Shown piece after piece: positions 19,031 to 27,499 of a stretch of 55,025 nt of DNA. Position 1 is the first letter of the stretch. Every line of letters starts with the position of its first letter. The notes under the pieces were generated by a model that saw only the letters and a program-made list of their open reading frames with translations, searched no databases and was not told the DNA's origin. The DNA comes from CAZIKB01 sp964539665 (GTDB taxonomy: Bacteria; Zhuqueibacterota; Zhuqueibacteria; Oceanimicrobiales; Oceanimicrobiaceae), in the NCBI GenBank assembly GCA_964539665.1, contig CAZIKB010000032.1, positions 1-55,025 of the forward strand, given 5' to 3'. The position numbers were made by a program, and so were the translations under genes.

Positions 19031-19336
19031 TTAGAAACCTTCAGCACTTACATTATAATCTTGTAAAAATTCTCCCCCCTCCTGCTTTAATGAGTTTTCG
19101 TATTCTACCAATATTTCCTTTTCAATATATTCACGAAATCCATTTCGTATGGGGTGAGCAATATCCCGATATGAGCCGTCGTTCATTTTACGACTTGGCA
19201 TACTAATAAAATATCCACTCCCTCCTTTTATAACTTTCATTCCACGTACAACAAATACATCATCAAATGTAACATTAACAAAAGCTTTTAATTTTTCTTC
19301 ATTCCTCAAACTGATGTTAATTTCTGTGATCTCCAT
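19031..19336 (-). CDS. spoVG: SpoVG family protein
   Basis: 101 residues with the SpoVG core: ITEINISLRN, AFVNVTFDDVFVVRGMKVI, FISMPSRK and DIAHPIRNGFREYIE. SpoVG proteins are small nucleic-acid-binding regulators. Here no sporulation genes are visible, so a general regulatory role is likelier. A GGAGGGAGG site lies just before ATG 19336. The ispE-spoVG-prs neighbourhood is the same as in many Firmicutes and other phyla. Confidence 0.95.
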   Translation of the reverse strand: MEITEINISLRNEEKLKAFVNVTFDDVFVVRGMKVIKGGSGYFISMPSRKMNDGSYRDIAHPIRNGFREYIEKEILVEYENSLKQEGGEFLQDYNVSAEGF

Positions 19337-19399
19337 GCCTCCCTCCTTAGAAATGAATTTTATTATAAATTGAAGAGATTCAAAGACAGTTCTAAAAGC

Positions 19400-20287
19400 T
19401 TATTTCAAGGTTCTTCGTAACTGTTCGTAACCCCATTTTAAAGGACGGGTTACAAAAACAGAATGCTGTCTTTGCATAATCTGTTTTGCTTCTAAGGCTT
19501 CGTCCTCTCTTCGAAAAATACCAAAAATAGCTGATCCGGAACCAGAAAGACTGGTAAATATTGGATTTCTTTGGTTAATTTGTTTTTTAATATTTTTAAG
19601 AATTGGGTATCTCTTAAATACTATTTCTTCAAATTCATTTTCAAAAACATCATAGAAATCTACGTCATTGAATTTTCTATCTTTAAAACCCGCTAATTTA
19701 ATACTTTTTTTCTTCATTGTCAAGTTTAAATTCAACTGGTCATAAGCCCATTTGGTTATGATCTTGATTTCCGGGTAAATAATTAAAATTGGCAAATCAA
19801 AATTGGTGTCAAAAGTAGATAGCTCTTCCCCTCTACCTTTAGCCAGAGCCATACCACCACGAATGAAAAATGGTACATCTGAACCTAATTGGCCAGCGAG
19901 TTCTAATAGTTGCTGGTGTTGTAAATTTAAATTCCACAATTTATTCAAACCCAGGAGAACCACGGCGGCATTACTGCTGCCTCCACCTAGGCCGGCACCG
20001 ATGGGGATATTTTTTTTTAGGTGTATCTCAACTCCATTTTGAATGTCAGCGTTTTTTATTAATAAGTTTGCAGCTCTTACACAAATATTGTCCCCTCCTG
20101 CAGGCAATTCCGGGTGGCTGCAATAAAAGTGGACTGCAGGTTCTTTGATTCTTTTTATCTTAATTTCATCTTTTAAATCGACTTGCAGAAACAGAGTTTC
20201 AATTTCGTGAAAGCCATCCCCCCGTTTGCCTTTTATGACTAAACCCAGGTTTATTTTAGCATAAGAAGGTAAACGAATTGAATTCAT
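19400..20287 (-). CDS. ispE: 4-diphosphocytidyl-2-C-methyl-D-erythritol kinase
   Basis: 295 residues of the GHMP kinase fold. AKINLGLVIKGKRGDGFHE opens the protein, the ATP loop is PIGAGLGGGSSNAAVVL, and a C-terminal GHMP motif is SLSGSGSAIFGIF. The enzyme phosphorylates CDP-ME in the MEP isoprenoid pathway. The start overlaps the region of a hairpin at 20303-20322 that separates it from the preceding shell-protein gene. Confidence 0.95.
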   Translation of the reverse strand: MNSIRLPSYAKINLGLVIKGKRGDGFHEIETLFLQVDLKDEIKIKRIKEPAVHFYCSHPELPAGGDNICVRAANLLIKNADIQNGVEIHLKKNIPIGAGLGGGSSNAAVVLLGLNKLWNLNLQHQQLLELAGQLGSDVPFFIRGGMALAKGRGEELSTFDTNFDLPILIIYPEIKIITKWAYDQLNLNLTMKKKSIKLAGFKDRKFNDVDFYDVFENEFEEIVFKRYPILKNIKKQINQRNPIFTSLSGSGSAIFGIFRREDEALEAKQIMQRQHSVFVTRPLKWGYEQLRRTLK

Positions 20288-20302
20288 AATTTAAAATAGA
20301 TA

Positions 20303-20322
20303 ACTCCACATCACGGTGGAGT
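20303..20322 (-). other. Hairpin between the BMC shell gene and ispE
   Basis: ACTCCAC (20303-20309) and GTGGAGT (20316-20322) form a 7-bp stem with a 6-nt loop. It starts at the stop codon of the upstream shell gene and ends 15 bp before the ispE start. On the plus strand it is followed by TTTTTT; on the minus strand by a weaker TATTTTA tract. It may end or attenuate the shell-gene transcript. Confidence 0.55.
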
Positions 20323-20786
20323 CAACTTTTTTCGAAGAGCTCTTTAAATTTTTCAATAAGCAATTTTTTATTTGCTATTGATATTTCCCGCCCATGAATA
20401 GGGAAATCAGGAAAATCTCTGGCCAGTCTGCGCAACTGCCTTATAGGGATATTTTCAATATCTTTTATGCTTTTTATTTGACCACCAGCTTGGTACGTCT
20501 TTTTATTATCAGGTTCCTCATATACGATAAATTCTGTGTCTTCATGCGGTCTTGGAATCACGTGTGTGGAAACCAATTCACCGATTTTGTCAGCAGCCGA
20601 AGCCCCCGCTTCCACTGCAGATTTGACCGCTCCTACTTCCCCAAATATTTTTACTGTAATTAAAGCAGCAAGCGTTTTTTCTGTACCTATTAACTTAACT
20701 TGAGCCGCTTTAACCATAGCATCTGCTGCCTCAATGGCCCCGACCAGCCCTTTGGTTTCTATGAGCCCAAGTGCTTTTTGTTCCAT
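20322..20786 (-). CDS. Bacterial microcompartment shell protein (BMC-H) with C-terminal extension
   Basis: 154 residues. Residues 1-92 are one BMC domain (ALGLIETKGLVGAIEAADAM...GEVGAVKSAVEAGA...STHVIPRPH), the hexamer-forming shell unit. The pore loop reads EKTLAALI rather than the glycine-rich PduA-type loop, so the hexamer pore should have different chemistry. A ~60-residue extension follows, ending IPIRQLRRLARDFPDFPI, then REISIANKKLLIEKFKEL. This helical, basic segment resembles small peripheral-binding or SAP-like modules and may bind cargo or DNA; that is inference. It is 44 bp downstream of the second BMC-H gene. Confidence 0.92.
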   Translation of the reverse strand: MEQKALGLIETKGLVGAIEAADAMVKAAQVKLIGTEKTLAALITVKIFGEVGAVKSAVEAGASAADKIGELVSTHVIPRPHEDTEFIVYEEPDNKKTYQAGGQIKSIKDIENIPIRQLRRLARDFPDFPIHGREISIANKKLLIEKFKELFEKS

Positions 20787-20830
20787 ATTCTGTTGGTAGT
20801 TAACAGTGTAAAGGCGTGTATAGAAACTTA

Positions 20831-21124
20831 TTATTTGGTTTCTAATTCACCTCGTTTGGGTAATATCATTTCAACTTCAGTATGAGGCCGTGGAATTACA
20901 TGCACGGATACAAGTTCGCCGACTTTTTCTGCGGCTGCTGCACCAGCATCCGTAGCTGCCTTGACAGCACCTACATCGCCACGTACCATTACTGTTACAT
21001 AACCACCACCGATTTTTTCTTTTCCAATGAGTGACACTTTTGCCGCTTTAACCATAGCATCAGCAGCTTCAATTGATCCAATAAGTCCTCTGGTTTCTAT
21101 CATTCCTAAGGCATCTAAGCTCAT
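20831..21124 (-). CDS. Bacterial microcompartment hexameric shell protein (PduA/EutM type)
   Basis: 97 residues, a single BMC domain with GMIETRGLIGSIEAADAMVK and GDVGAVKAATDAGAAAAE. The pore loop EKIGGGY is close to PduA-type glycine-rich pores that pass small polar metabolites. It would form the flat hexagonal facets of a protein shell. It precedes the extended BMC-H gene on the same strand and is separated from the pentamer/aldolase block by lpxH, a PBP gene and hicBA. Confidence 0.95.
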   Translation of the reverse strand: MSLDALGMIETRGLIGSIEAADAMVKAAKVSLIGKEKIGGGYVTVMVRGDVGAVKAATDAGAAAAEKVGELVSVHVIPRPHTEVEMILPKRGELETK

Positions 21125-21599
21125 AAGCAGGAACTCCTTCTCTTATTTAAATCCAAAACAAAAATAGATTTATCGCAATTAAAAGCGCTACAAAATAATA
21201 AATCTTTTCAACATTGTCAATATTTTTTTCCCATAATCATTCTAATGTACTTTAGGTAATATGTCAGGTGAGGTGCGGAGGAGTTCATTCTTCGACTTCG
21301 CTGGGTATGAAGCGTGATTGTTTTCATGGGTTAGCTTCATGTGGAGTCCCGAAGAAATTTCGCAGTGGCAAGGGTATTGAGTAGAACCTCCCGAAGGTTT
21401 TGGTGTAAATTGGGCACTATTTCAAGCCTTTTGTTGCATTTAAAAGTTGAATTTAGATATCGAATCAAACCTTCGGGAAGTTAAGTTGACATGTATGCGA
21501 AGAAATTTCTGAAAGCCATGATTTTGCCTAAATCCCCACCAGAACTGAGATAGTACAAAATTCTTGCTTTTTGACTTGTAATTGATTAATATTGTTGTA
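21125..21599. other. 475-bp intergenic region between divergent genes
   Basis: Divergent upstream region of the shell genes (minus) and lpxH (plus). It contains a palindromic-ended repeat at 21388-21480. The remainder is without visible coding potential. Promoters for both directions must lie here but no confident boxes are assigned. Confidence 0.5.
21388..21480. repeat. Dispersed palindromic-ended repeat, copy 1
   Basis: A left end CTCCCGAAGGTTT (21388-21400) and a right end AAACCTTCGGGAAG (21467-21480) form near-perfect inverted repeats around an 66-bp AT-rich centre. The ends resemble those at 22349-22440 and 41104-41196. Confidence 0.55.
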
Positions 21600-22328
21600 A
21601 TGGAAAAAGTCTATTTCATTTCAGATGTACATTTAGGTGCGAGCCCCCCTGAAAGTGAAAAATTAAAAATTAGAAATTTGGTTTCTTTCTTTAATACTAT
21701 CCAAAATACAGCCGATTTTCTTTATATTGTTGGAGATTTATTTGATTTTTGGTTTGAATATAGCAAAGCTATCCCAAAAGTAAGTCTTAAGGTTTTGTCC
21801 AAACTGCAACAATTGGTTGAATCTGGAGTAAAGATTCAATATGTTACTGGAAATCATGATTTATGGTTAGGACATTACTTGGCAGATGAAATTGGAGTTG
21901 AAATTTATCGCAGTCCCCTGGAAATATATCTAAACACACTCAATCTTTATATCGCCCATGGGGACGGATTAATTAAAAAGGATTGGAGTTTGCGAATTTT
22001 ACAGCGTATTTTTAAAAATCGTATCAATATATTTTTATACAGATTAATTCACCCGGACATTGGCATTCCTCTGGCGAAATTTGTAGCCAGAAAAAGCCGG
22101 GAAAAGGGTGAAAATCGTTTTGATAAAGAATATCGCAAATTCGCATTAGATAAATTGAGCCAGGGTTTCGATGGTGTGATTTTAGGGCACACTCATAAAC
22201 CTCTGTTTGAAAAAAATGATTCAAAATATTATATAAATTTAGGCGATTGGATAGAAAATTTTTCTTATTTAGAGTTAACGGGAACTCATTTTGAGTTAAA
22301 ATCCTGGTCCAGGAATTATCACCATTAA
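21600..22328 (+). CDS. lpxH: UDP-2,3-diacylglucosamine diphosphatase-like metallophosphoesterase
   Basis: 242 residues from ATG 21600; an in-frame TTG at 21582 is upstream of the usual N-terminus. Calcineurin-like metal motifs appear in order: DVHLG, GDLFDFWFEY, GNHD, AHGDG and GHTH. The GDLFDFWFEY and AHGDG context is typical of LpxH, which cleaves UDP-diacylglucosamine in lipid A synthesis at the inner membrane. No other lipid A gene is nearby, so the substrate is by family only. Confidence 0.85.
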   Translation: MEKVYFISDVHLGASPPESEKLKIRNLVSFFNTIQNTADFLYIVGDLFDFWFEYSKAIPKVSLKVLSKLQQLVESGVKIQYVTGNHDLWLGHYLADEIGVEIYRSPLEIYLNTLNLYIAHGDGLIKKDWSLRILQRIFKNRINIFLYRLIHPDIGIPLAKFVARKSREKGENRFDKEYRKFALDKLSQGFDGVILGHTHKPLFEKNDSKYYINLGDWIENFSYLELTGTHFELKSWSRNYHH

Positions 22329-22335
22329 TGATTCT

Positions 22336-22474
22336 GTTGAAGAAGGAACTTTCCGAAGGTTTATTTTAATAAATATGTCCAGATGTAGTGTTTAATCGAT
22401 TTGTCAAACTACATACAGTGAGGCAATAATCCTACGGAAGGTTTTCCAGTACTTAATCAACAAAATCATTAATT
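22336..22474. repeat. Dispersed palindromic-ended repeat, copy 2
   Basis: This shares with 41090-41229 the flanks TTGAAGAAGGAACTTTCCGA and TTTCCAGTACTTAATCAACA, plus ACTACATAC inside. The inverted ends are CTTTCCGAAGGTT and a mirrored CCTACGGAAGG. It fills the gap between lpxH and the PBP gene. Confidence 0.7.
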
Positions 22475-22539
22475 TCTATGCGAAACTTCTCTAATCTTTG
22501 AAAGTTTAACTTCAAGAATTAAGTAAAAAAAGGTGTGTC

Positions 22540-24750
22540 ATGAAAAGAAAGTTCAGGGATTCCGAAAGTGGTCATCTTAGTATTTCCTTATGGGAATCAA
22601 TTAAAGAATTAATTCAAACCAAAAAAATCATTTCGGCTTTAATTCTATTACTTGTTATTATGATTGGTGGTTTATTATTCCTCTTTATTTTAAGCCGCGA
22701 TCTGCCATCATTAACACAACTGGAAGAATATAAACCAAAATTAGCATCCAAAGTCTATTCAGTGGACATGAAAATTATTCATGAATATTATGAGGAAAAA
22801 CGGAGCTTTGTTCCACTTGAGGAAATGCCGGTTGCACTCCCGAAGGCATTAATAGCTTCAGAAGATCGTAAATTTTACGAGCATTGGGGGATAGATTTAT
22901 TTAGATTTATGCGGGTAGCTTTTGTAAATTTCGTAAGCTTTAAATTTAATCCAAAAGCTGTTAGCACTATCACACAACAATTAGCTCGCCAGCTATATCT
23001 GACACGAGAAAAAACAATAACACGTAAAATCAAAGAAATGATCACGGCTATCCAAATCGAACGTACTTATACAAAAGAAGAAATTTTGGAGATGTACCTG
23101 AATCATATGTTCTTAGGCCATGGTCTTTATGGTTCACAACCAGCAGCAATGAGATATTTTGGAAAAGAACTTCTGGATTTGAATATAGATGAATGTGCTC
23201 TGCTTGTAGGGCTTTTACCAGCGCCGGCCGTTTACTCACCCTTTTGGCATCCAGAAAGGTCAAAGGTACGGCGAAATATTGTCCTCAATTCAATGCGCGA
23301 ACTAAATTATATTACAGAAGAAGAATATAAGGATTACCTGCAAAAACCAATTGAAGTATTGAATAGTAATGCCAGTGCTAATGGCATCGCACTTTATTTT
23401 ACCGAGTACATCCGTCAAATCATGCAAGAAAAATACGGCTATGATTTGTATACAAACGGACTTTCAATTTATACCACATTAGATTCCCGGGCTCAGGTTT
23501 TAGCGGAAAAAGCTGTAGAAGAGCAATTAGAAGTTATGCAAGGCAGAGTAAAGAGTTATTATTCTCAGAAGAAGCAATTTACTGAACTTATGGATGATGA
23601 TTTTCTGGAAGGTAAAGATATCAATAAAATTTTGCAGGATTCAACATTGGTTGATTCTCTCATCAATGTTCGGGCTCCCGTTCAATCAGCTTTAGTCTCC
23701 ATTGATCCCAGAAATGGACATATTTTGGCATTCGTTGGCGGACGTGATTTCACAAAATCCAAATGGAATCGGGTTGTTCAGGCACGTCGACAGCCTGGCT
23801 CAGCATTTAAACCATTTGTTTATACTGTTGCTATTGACAATGGTTATTCAACTACTCATGAAGAACTGAACCAGCCAGTTGTGGTCTTTTTAGAAAACGG
23901 CGATCGTTGGTCGCCGCCAAACTATGATTTCTCCATCGGTGGCCCCACTACTATCCGAGAAGGATTGAGAAAATCATTAAACCTGATCACTGTGCGCATT
24001 TTACAAAACGTAATTCGAAAACCAAGTTTGGTTGTAGAATATGCACATAAAATGGGTATTAAATCAAACTTAGACGCGGTAGACGCCCTTGCTTTGGGAT
24101 CTTCTGATGTGACACCCTTAGAAATCACTTCGGCCTATGGGGTTTTTGCTAATGGCGGAGTCCGTGTAGAGCCGGTTGCAATTCTGAGAGTTGAAGATAA
24201 GAATGGCAACATAATCGAGCAAAATTTGCCGCGCAGTCAGGAGGTATTAAGAAGAGAGACAGCTTATATTATGACAGATTTATTAAAAACCGTGGCCGAT
24301 CACGGTACGGGCGCCAGCGCAAGATGGAAATATAAATTTTATCGACCGGCTGGTGGTAAGACCGGCACAACCAACAATGAAAGCGATGCCTGGTTTATTG
24401 GATTTACACCGCAAATTGTCACTGGCGTGTGGGTAGGGATTGATGATTATACCATTAGCCTGGGAAAAGGACAAACTGGTTCAAATGCCGCACTGCCAAT
24501 ATGGGCGCCCTATATGAAAGCTGTTCATGACACTTTAGAGTTACCCGAGTTAGACTTTCCTATGCCGGCTAGCGTGGTCAGAGTAGAAGTCTGCGGTGAT
24601 ACGAAATTACTGGCGAATGATGTTTGCCCCAATATACTGGACGAAGTTTTTGAGAGCCGGTTAGCGCCCAGGACGTATTGCGATAAGCATCTAAGCTTTA
24701 CTAACAGCAATAAAGACAAACGTAAGAAGAAAGAAAGAATCAGATTTTAA
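22540..24750 (+). CDS. Class A penicillin-binding protein (bifunctional peptidoglycan synthase)
   Basis: 736 residues. A membrane helix (about 31-53) is followed by a GT51 glycosyltransferase domain with EDRKFYEHWG (catalytic Glu108) and STITQQLARQLYL. The transpeptidase domain has SxxK (S421-AF-K424), SxN (S479-L-N481) and KTGT (K607-T610). It polymerises and crosslinks peptidoglycan in the periplasm. Length and layout match PBP1A/PBP1C-type enzymes. The C-terminal tail is Lys/Arg-rich. It is transcribed with hicBA only by proximity. Confidence 0.95.
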   Translation: MKRKFRDSESGHLSISLWESIKELIQTKKIISALILLLVIMIGGLLFLFILSRDLPSLTQLEEYKPKLASKVYSVDMKIIHEYYEEKRSFVPLEEMPVALPKALIASEDRKFYEHWGIDLFRFMRVAFVNFVSFKFNPKAVSTITQQLARQLYLTREKTITRKIKEMITAIQIERTYTKEEILEMYLNHMFLGHGLYGSQPAAMRYFGKELLDLNIDECALLVGLLPAPAVYSPFWHPERSKVRRNIVLNSMRELNYITEEEYKDYLQKPIEVLNSNASANGIALYFTEYIRQIMQEKYGYDLYTNGLSIYTTLDSRAQVLAEKAVEEQLEVMQGRVKSYYSQKKQFTELMDDDFLEGKDINKILQDSTLVDSLINVRAPVQSALVSIDPRNGHILAFVGGRDFTKSKWNRVVQARRQPGSAFKPFVYTVAIDNGYSTTHEELNQPVVVFLENGDRWSPPNYDFSIGGPTTIREGLRKSLNLITVRILQNVIRKPSLVVEYAHKMGIKSNLDAVDALALGSSDVTPLEITSAYGVFANGGVRVEPVAILRVEDKNGNIIEQNLPRSQEVLRRETAYIMTDLLKTVADHGTGASARWKYKFYRPAGGKTGTTNNESDAWFIGFTPQIVTGVWVGIDDYTISLGKGQTGSNAALPIWAPYMKAVHDTLELPELDFPMPASVVRVEVCGDTKLLANDVCPNILDEVFESRLAPRTYCDKHLSFTNSNKDKRKKKERIRF

Positions 24751-24786
24751 TCACTACTTGACCTACAATAAGCAGGAGAATGGGTA

Positions 24787-25017
24787 ATGAGAAATTTTAG
24801 ACACTTTACCGGAATCATTGAACAAGAAGAAGCTGGCTACGTTTCATTATGTCCAGAATTAGACATTGCAAGTCAAGGAAATACTGTGGAAGAAGCACGT
24901 AATAATTTAATTGAGGCGTTAGAATTATTTTTTGAGACTGCAGACCAATCTGAGATAGATAAGCGACTTCAAACAAATAGCATATTTATAACTCCATTAG
25001 AGGTTGCGGTTGGGTAA
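24787..25017 (+). CDS. hicB: HicB-family antitoxin
   Basis: 76 residues. The partial RNase-H-like HicB fold is recognisable by GIIEQEEAGYVSLCPELDIASQG, followed by TVEEARNNLIEALELFFE. It would neutralise the HicA RNase encoded just downstream and may autoregulate. A GGAG site precedes ATG 24787. No separate DNA-binding domain is visible, so this is the short HicB form. Confidence 0.9.
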   Translation: MRNFRHFTGIIEQEEAGYVSLCPELDIASQGNTVEEARNNLIEALELFFETADQSEIDKRLQTNSIFITPLEVAVG

Positions 25018-25231
25018 ATTGAGAGTCCTCTCAGGAACTGATGTTTGTCGAGTTCTTGAACAATATAGTTTTATTGAGGTAAGACGACGTGGTAGTCATA
25101 TTGTAATGCAGAAAAAAACAGACGAATCGACTGTTACAGTGCCAATTCCAAACCATTCTGAACTCCGTGTCGGTACTTTGCGTTCCATCATCCGCCAGTC
25201 AGGCATACCAAGATCCGCATTTGAATCGTAA
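25010..25231 (+). CDS. hicA: HicA-family mRNA interferase toxin
   Basis: About 74 residues. The double-stranded RNA-binding-like fold of HicA is clear: LSGTDVCRVLEQYSF, then RRRGSHIVM with the catalytic His, then TVPIPNHSELRVGTLRSIIR. No ATG is available; TTG codons at 25004, 25010 and 25019 are candidates, and 25010 gives the usual MGKLRVLSG-type start. The gene overlaps the end of hicB, consistent with coupled translation. The pair is convergent with the nucleoside phosphorylase gene. Confidence 0.9.
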   Translation: MGKLRVLSGTDVCRVLEQYSFIEVRRRGSHIVMQKKTDESTVTVPIPNHSELRVGTLRSIIRQSGIPRSAFES

Positions 25232-25281
25232 AGATAATTAGACAATTCTAATTTCAACATTAATTTCGAGCTGTTATAAAA

Positions 25282-26619
25282 TCATAAATCTGACAGCCAT
25301 TTTCTCTCTCCACCGGCATCTATCAAACTGTAAATCAACGGTTCTGGAGTTACTTTTTCATCATCAATGTTAAAAGCATTCTTGAGACGAATTTCATTTT
25401 TAGCCAATAGCTCTTGTTTGTTAGAAAAAGCAACCGCCATCGATTCTCCCGCGATTATTTGGTCGCCAACCTTTTTATTTAGAATTATACCTGAGGTATA
25501 ATCTACCGAATCAGTGACCGAAGTTCTACCCGCGCCAAGCGCCATTGAGATTACACCAATTTCACGGCAGTCAATGTGGGAAACATATCCGTTCTTTTCA
25601 CAGTTAATTTCTAAAAAATGTTTTGAAGATGGATATGCAGATGGATGTTCAATAACAGAACAATCGCCGCCCTGCATTTCAACTATTTGCAGAAATTTCT
25701 CATACGCTGTACCGTCATTGAGCTTTTCCTGTAAAAGTTGTTTACCCTGGTTAATATTCTCCGCTAACTTACCGAGAACCAACATTTGAGCGCCCAGGCA
25801 AAGGGTAATTTCTACCAAGTCTCCGGGTCCCTCGCCTTTGAGTGTATCAATGGCTTCCTTTGTTTCCAGCCAATTTCCAACAGCATTTCCAAGGGGCTGT
25901 TCCATTGAAGTGATTATGGCAGTGGTTTTTAAGTTAAAATGCTCTGCGGTTTTCACTAAAATATCAGCTAACTCCCAGGCTTTTTGTTTCTCTTTAAAAA
26001 TAGCGCCATTTCCAGCTTTCACATCTAAAACCAGAGCATCAATCCCTTCCGCCATTTTTTTGCTTAAAATACTGGCGGTAATCAAAGGAAGGGCGCTTAC
26101 AGTTGCAGTAGCATCCCTGAGGGCATAAATTTTCTTATCTGCGGGACAGAGATTGCCGGTTTGTCCAACGAGAGCCACGCCTATCTTCTGTAATTGGTCT
26201 TTCAGTTGAGCATTATTGAGGTCCGTTCGAAATCCGGGTATGGATTCCAATTTGTCCAAAGTGCCGCCAGTATGGGCCAGGGCCCGGCCTGAAATCATGG
26301 GGACGACCAGTCCTGCTGAAGCAATCAGAGGCGCCAGGATGAGGGAAACTTTGTCTCCCACACCGCCTGTGCTGTGCTTGTCAATTTTGAACTCTTTAAT
26401 TGAAGAGAAATTTAATACGGTTCCGGAATCTCGCATAATTTGCGTCAGGGTGGCGGTCTCCTCCGGAGTCATACCCTGAAAATAGACCGACATTAAAAAC
26501 GAAGATACCTGGTAATCAGGAATCTTACCCCGGACATAACCCGTGATGAGGAATTCTAATTCATCAGAATTAAGCGGTTGGCCGTCTCGTTTCTTTCTAA
26601 TTAATTCGACTGGATTCAT
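25282..26619 (-). CDS. Pyrimidine-nucleoside / thymidine phosphorylase
   Basis: 445 residues with the family signature SGRALAHTGGTLDKLESIPG (110-129) and the phosphate-binding KHSTGGVGDK (81-90). It splits thymidine, deoxyuridine or uridine with phosphate into base and (deoxy)ribose-1-phosphate. Its ATG overlaps the stop of the deoC gene (ATGA), giving tight translational coupling to a microcompartment-type aldolase. It could be DeoA (thymidine) or Pdp (broad pyrimidine); the length fits either. No N-terminal cargo helix is obvious, so it may act outside the shell. Confidence 0.93.
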   Translation of the reverse strand: MNPVELIRKKRDGQPLNSDELEFLITGYVRGKIPDYQVSSFLMSVYFQGMTPEETATLTQIMRDSGTVLNFSSIKEFKIDKHSTGGVGDKVSLILAPLIASAGLVVPMISGRALAHTGGTLDKLESIPGFRTDLNNAQLKDQLQKIGVALVGQTGNLCPADKKIYALRDATATVSALPLITASILSKKMAEGIDALVLDVKAGNGAIFKEKQKAWELADILVKTAEHFNLKTTAIITSMEQPLGNAVGNWLETKEAIDTLKGEGPGDLVEITLCLGAQMLVLGKLAENINQGKQLLQEKLNDGTAYEKFLQIVEMQGGDCSVIEHPSAYPSSKHFLEINCEKNGYVSHIDCREIGVISMALGAGRTSVTDSVDYTSGIILNKKVGDQIIAGESMAVAFSNKQELLAKNEIRLKNAFNIDDEKVTPEPLIYSLIDAGGERKWLSDL

Positions 26620-27455
26620 TTTCCAATTATAGCTACACTGGCTGAGGCGCCAATACGACTGGCCCCGGCTTCAACCATTTGAGACGCTATCTCATAATCA
26701 CGTATTCCACCTGCTGCTTTAACACCCAATTCACTGCCTACAACTTTACGCATAAGCGCGACATCACCTAAAGTTGCACCCTTTTTACCAAATCCGGTGG
26801 AAGTTTTAACAAAATCTGCTCTGGCCTGTTTAACAAGTAAACTTGCCTTAATTTTTTCTTCATCTGTAAGATAACAGGTTTCGATGATGACCTTAACATG
26901 ATTTTTAGGTCCTGTAGCATCGACAACTGCCTGAATGTCTTTTTCTACAATATTATACTCGCCTGATTTCAACATTCCGATATTCATCACCATGTCAATT
27001 TCATCCGCGCCGTCATCTACAGCTTTTTGTGTTTCAAAAGCCTTGGTTTCCGCAGTGTTTGCACCCAGTGGAAAGCCAACCACGGTACAGACCAGAACAT
27101 CGCTGCCACGCACCAAATCCCGACACAAACGCACCCAGGTTGGATTCACACACACGGAAGCAAATCCATATTGAACAGCTTCCTGGCAAAGTTTGGTGAT
27201 TTGCTCTTTGGTACCTTCGGGTTTTAACAGAGTATGGTCGATGAGCTTAGCCAGGTCTTTATGAATAGGACCCAAATTGGGGCCAGCTCCAACCCGACTC
27301 GCACCATTTCCAACTATTTCTTCAACAATCTGGCTGCGACAATTTGGGCAAACCCAGCACCAGTTGCAATCAGGTGTTTTTAAACCTGTCGTGACAGGAG
27401 CAGGTTGCCCAACCAATTCATCAACAACTTTGTTAATTAACTGATCGATTTCCAT
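26616..27455 (-). CDS. deoC: Deoxyribose-5-phosphate aldolase with microcompartment-targeting N-terminus and Cys4 motif
   Basis: 279 residues. The C-terminal ~215 residues are a complete DeoC barrel: LIDHTLLKP, DEIDMVMNIG, the Schiff-base lysine K217 in VKTSTGF and K246 in VKAAGGIR. It cleaves 2-deoxyribose-5-phosphate to glyceraldehyde-3-phosphate and acetaldehyde. The first ~15 residues (MEIDQLINKVVDELV) can form an amphipathic helix of the type that targets enzymes into BMC shells. Residues 30-39 carry C-x2-C-x2-C-x2-C (C30, C33, C36, C39), a possible Fe-S or zinc site absent from ordinary DeoC. It lies between the EutN-type vertex gene and the phosphorylase gene. Confidence 0.95.
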   Translation of the reverse strand: MEIDQLINKVVDELVGQPAPVTTGLKTPDCNWCWVCPNCRSQIVEEIVGNGASRVGAGPNLGPIHKDLAKLIDHTLLKPEGTKEQITKLCQEAVQYGFASVCVNPTWVRLCRDLVRGSDVLVCTVVGFPLGANTAETKAFETQKAVDDGADEIDMVMNIGMLKSGEYNIVEKDIQAVVDATGPKNHVKVIIETCYLTDEEKIKASLLVKQARADFVKTSTGFGKKGATLGDVALMRKVVGSELGVKAAGGIRDYEIASQMVEAGASRIGASASVAIIGK

Positions 27456-27499
27456 ATTGCCTTACCAATCAAATCTTCATCATTATTATAAAAGTGCTA

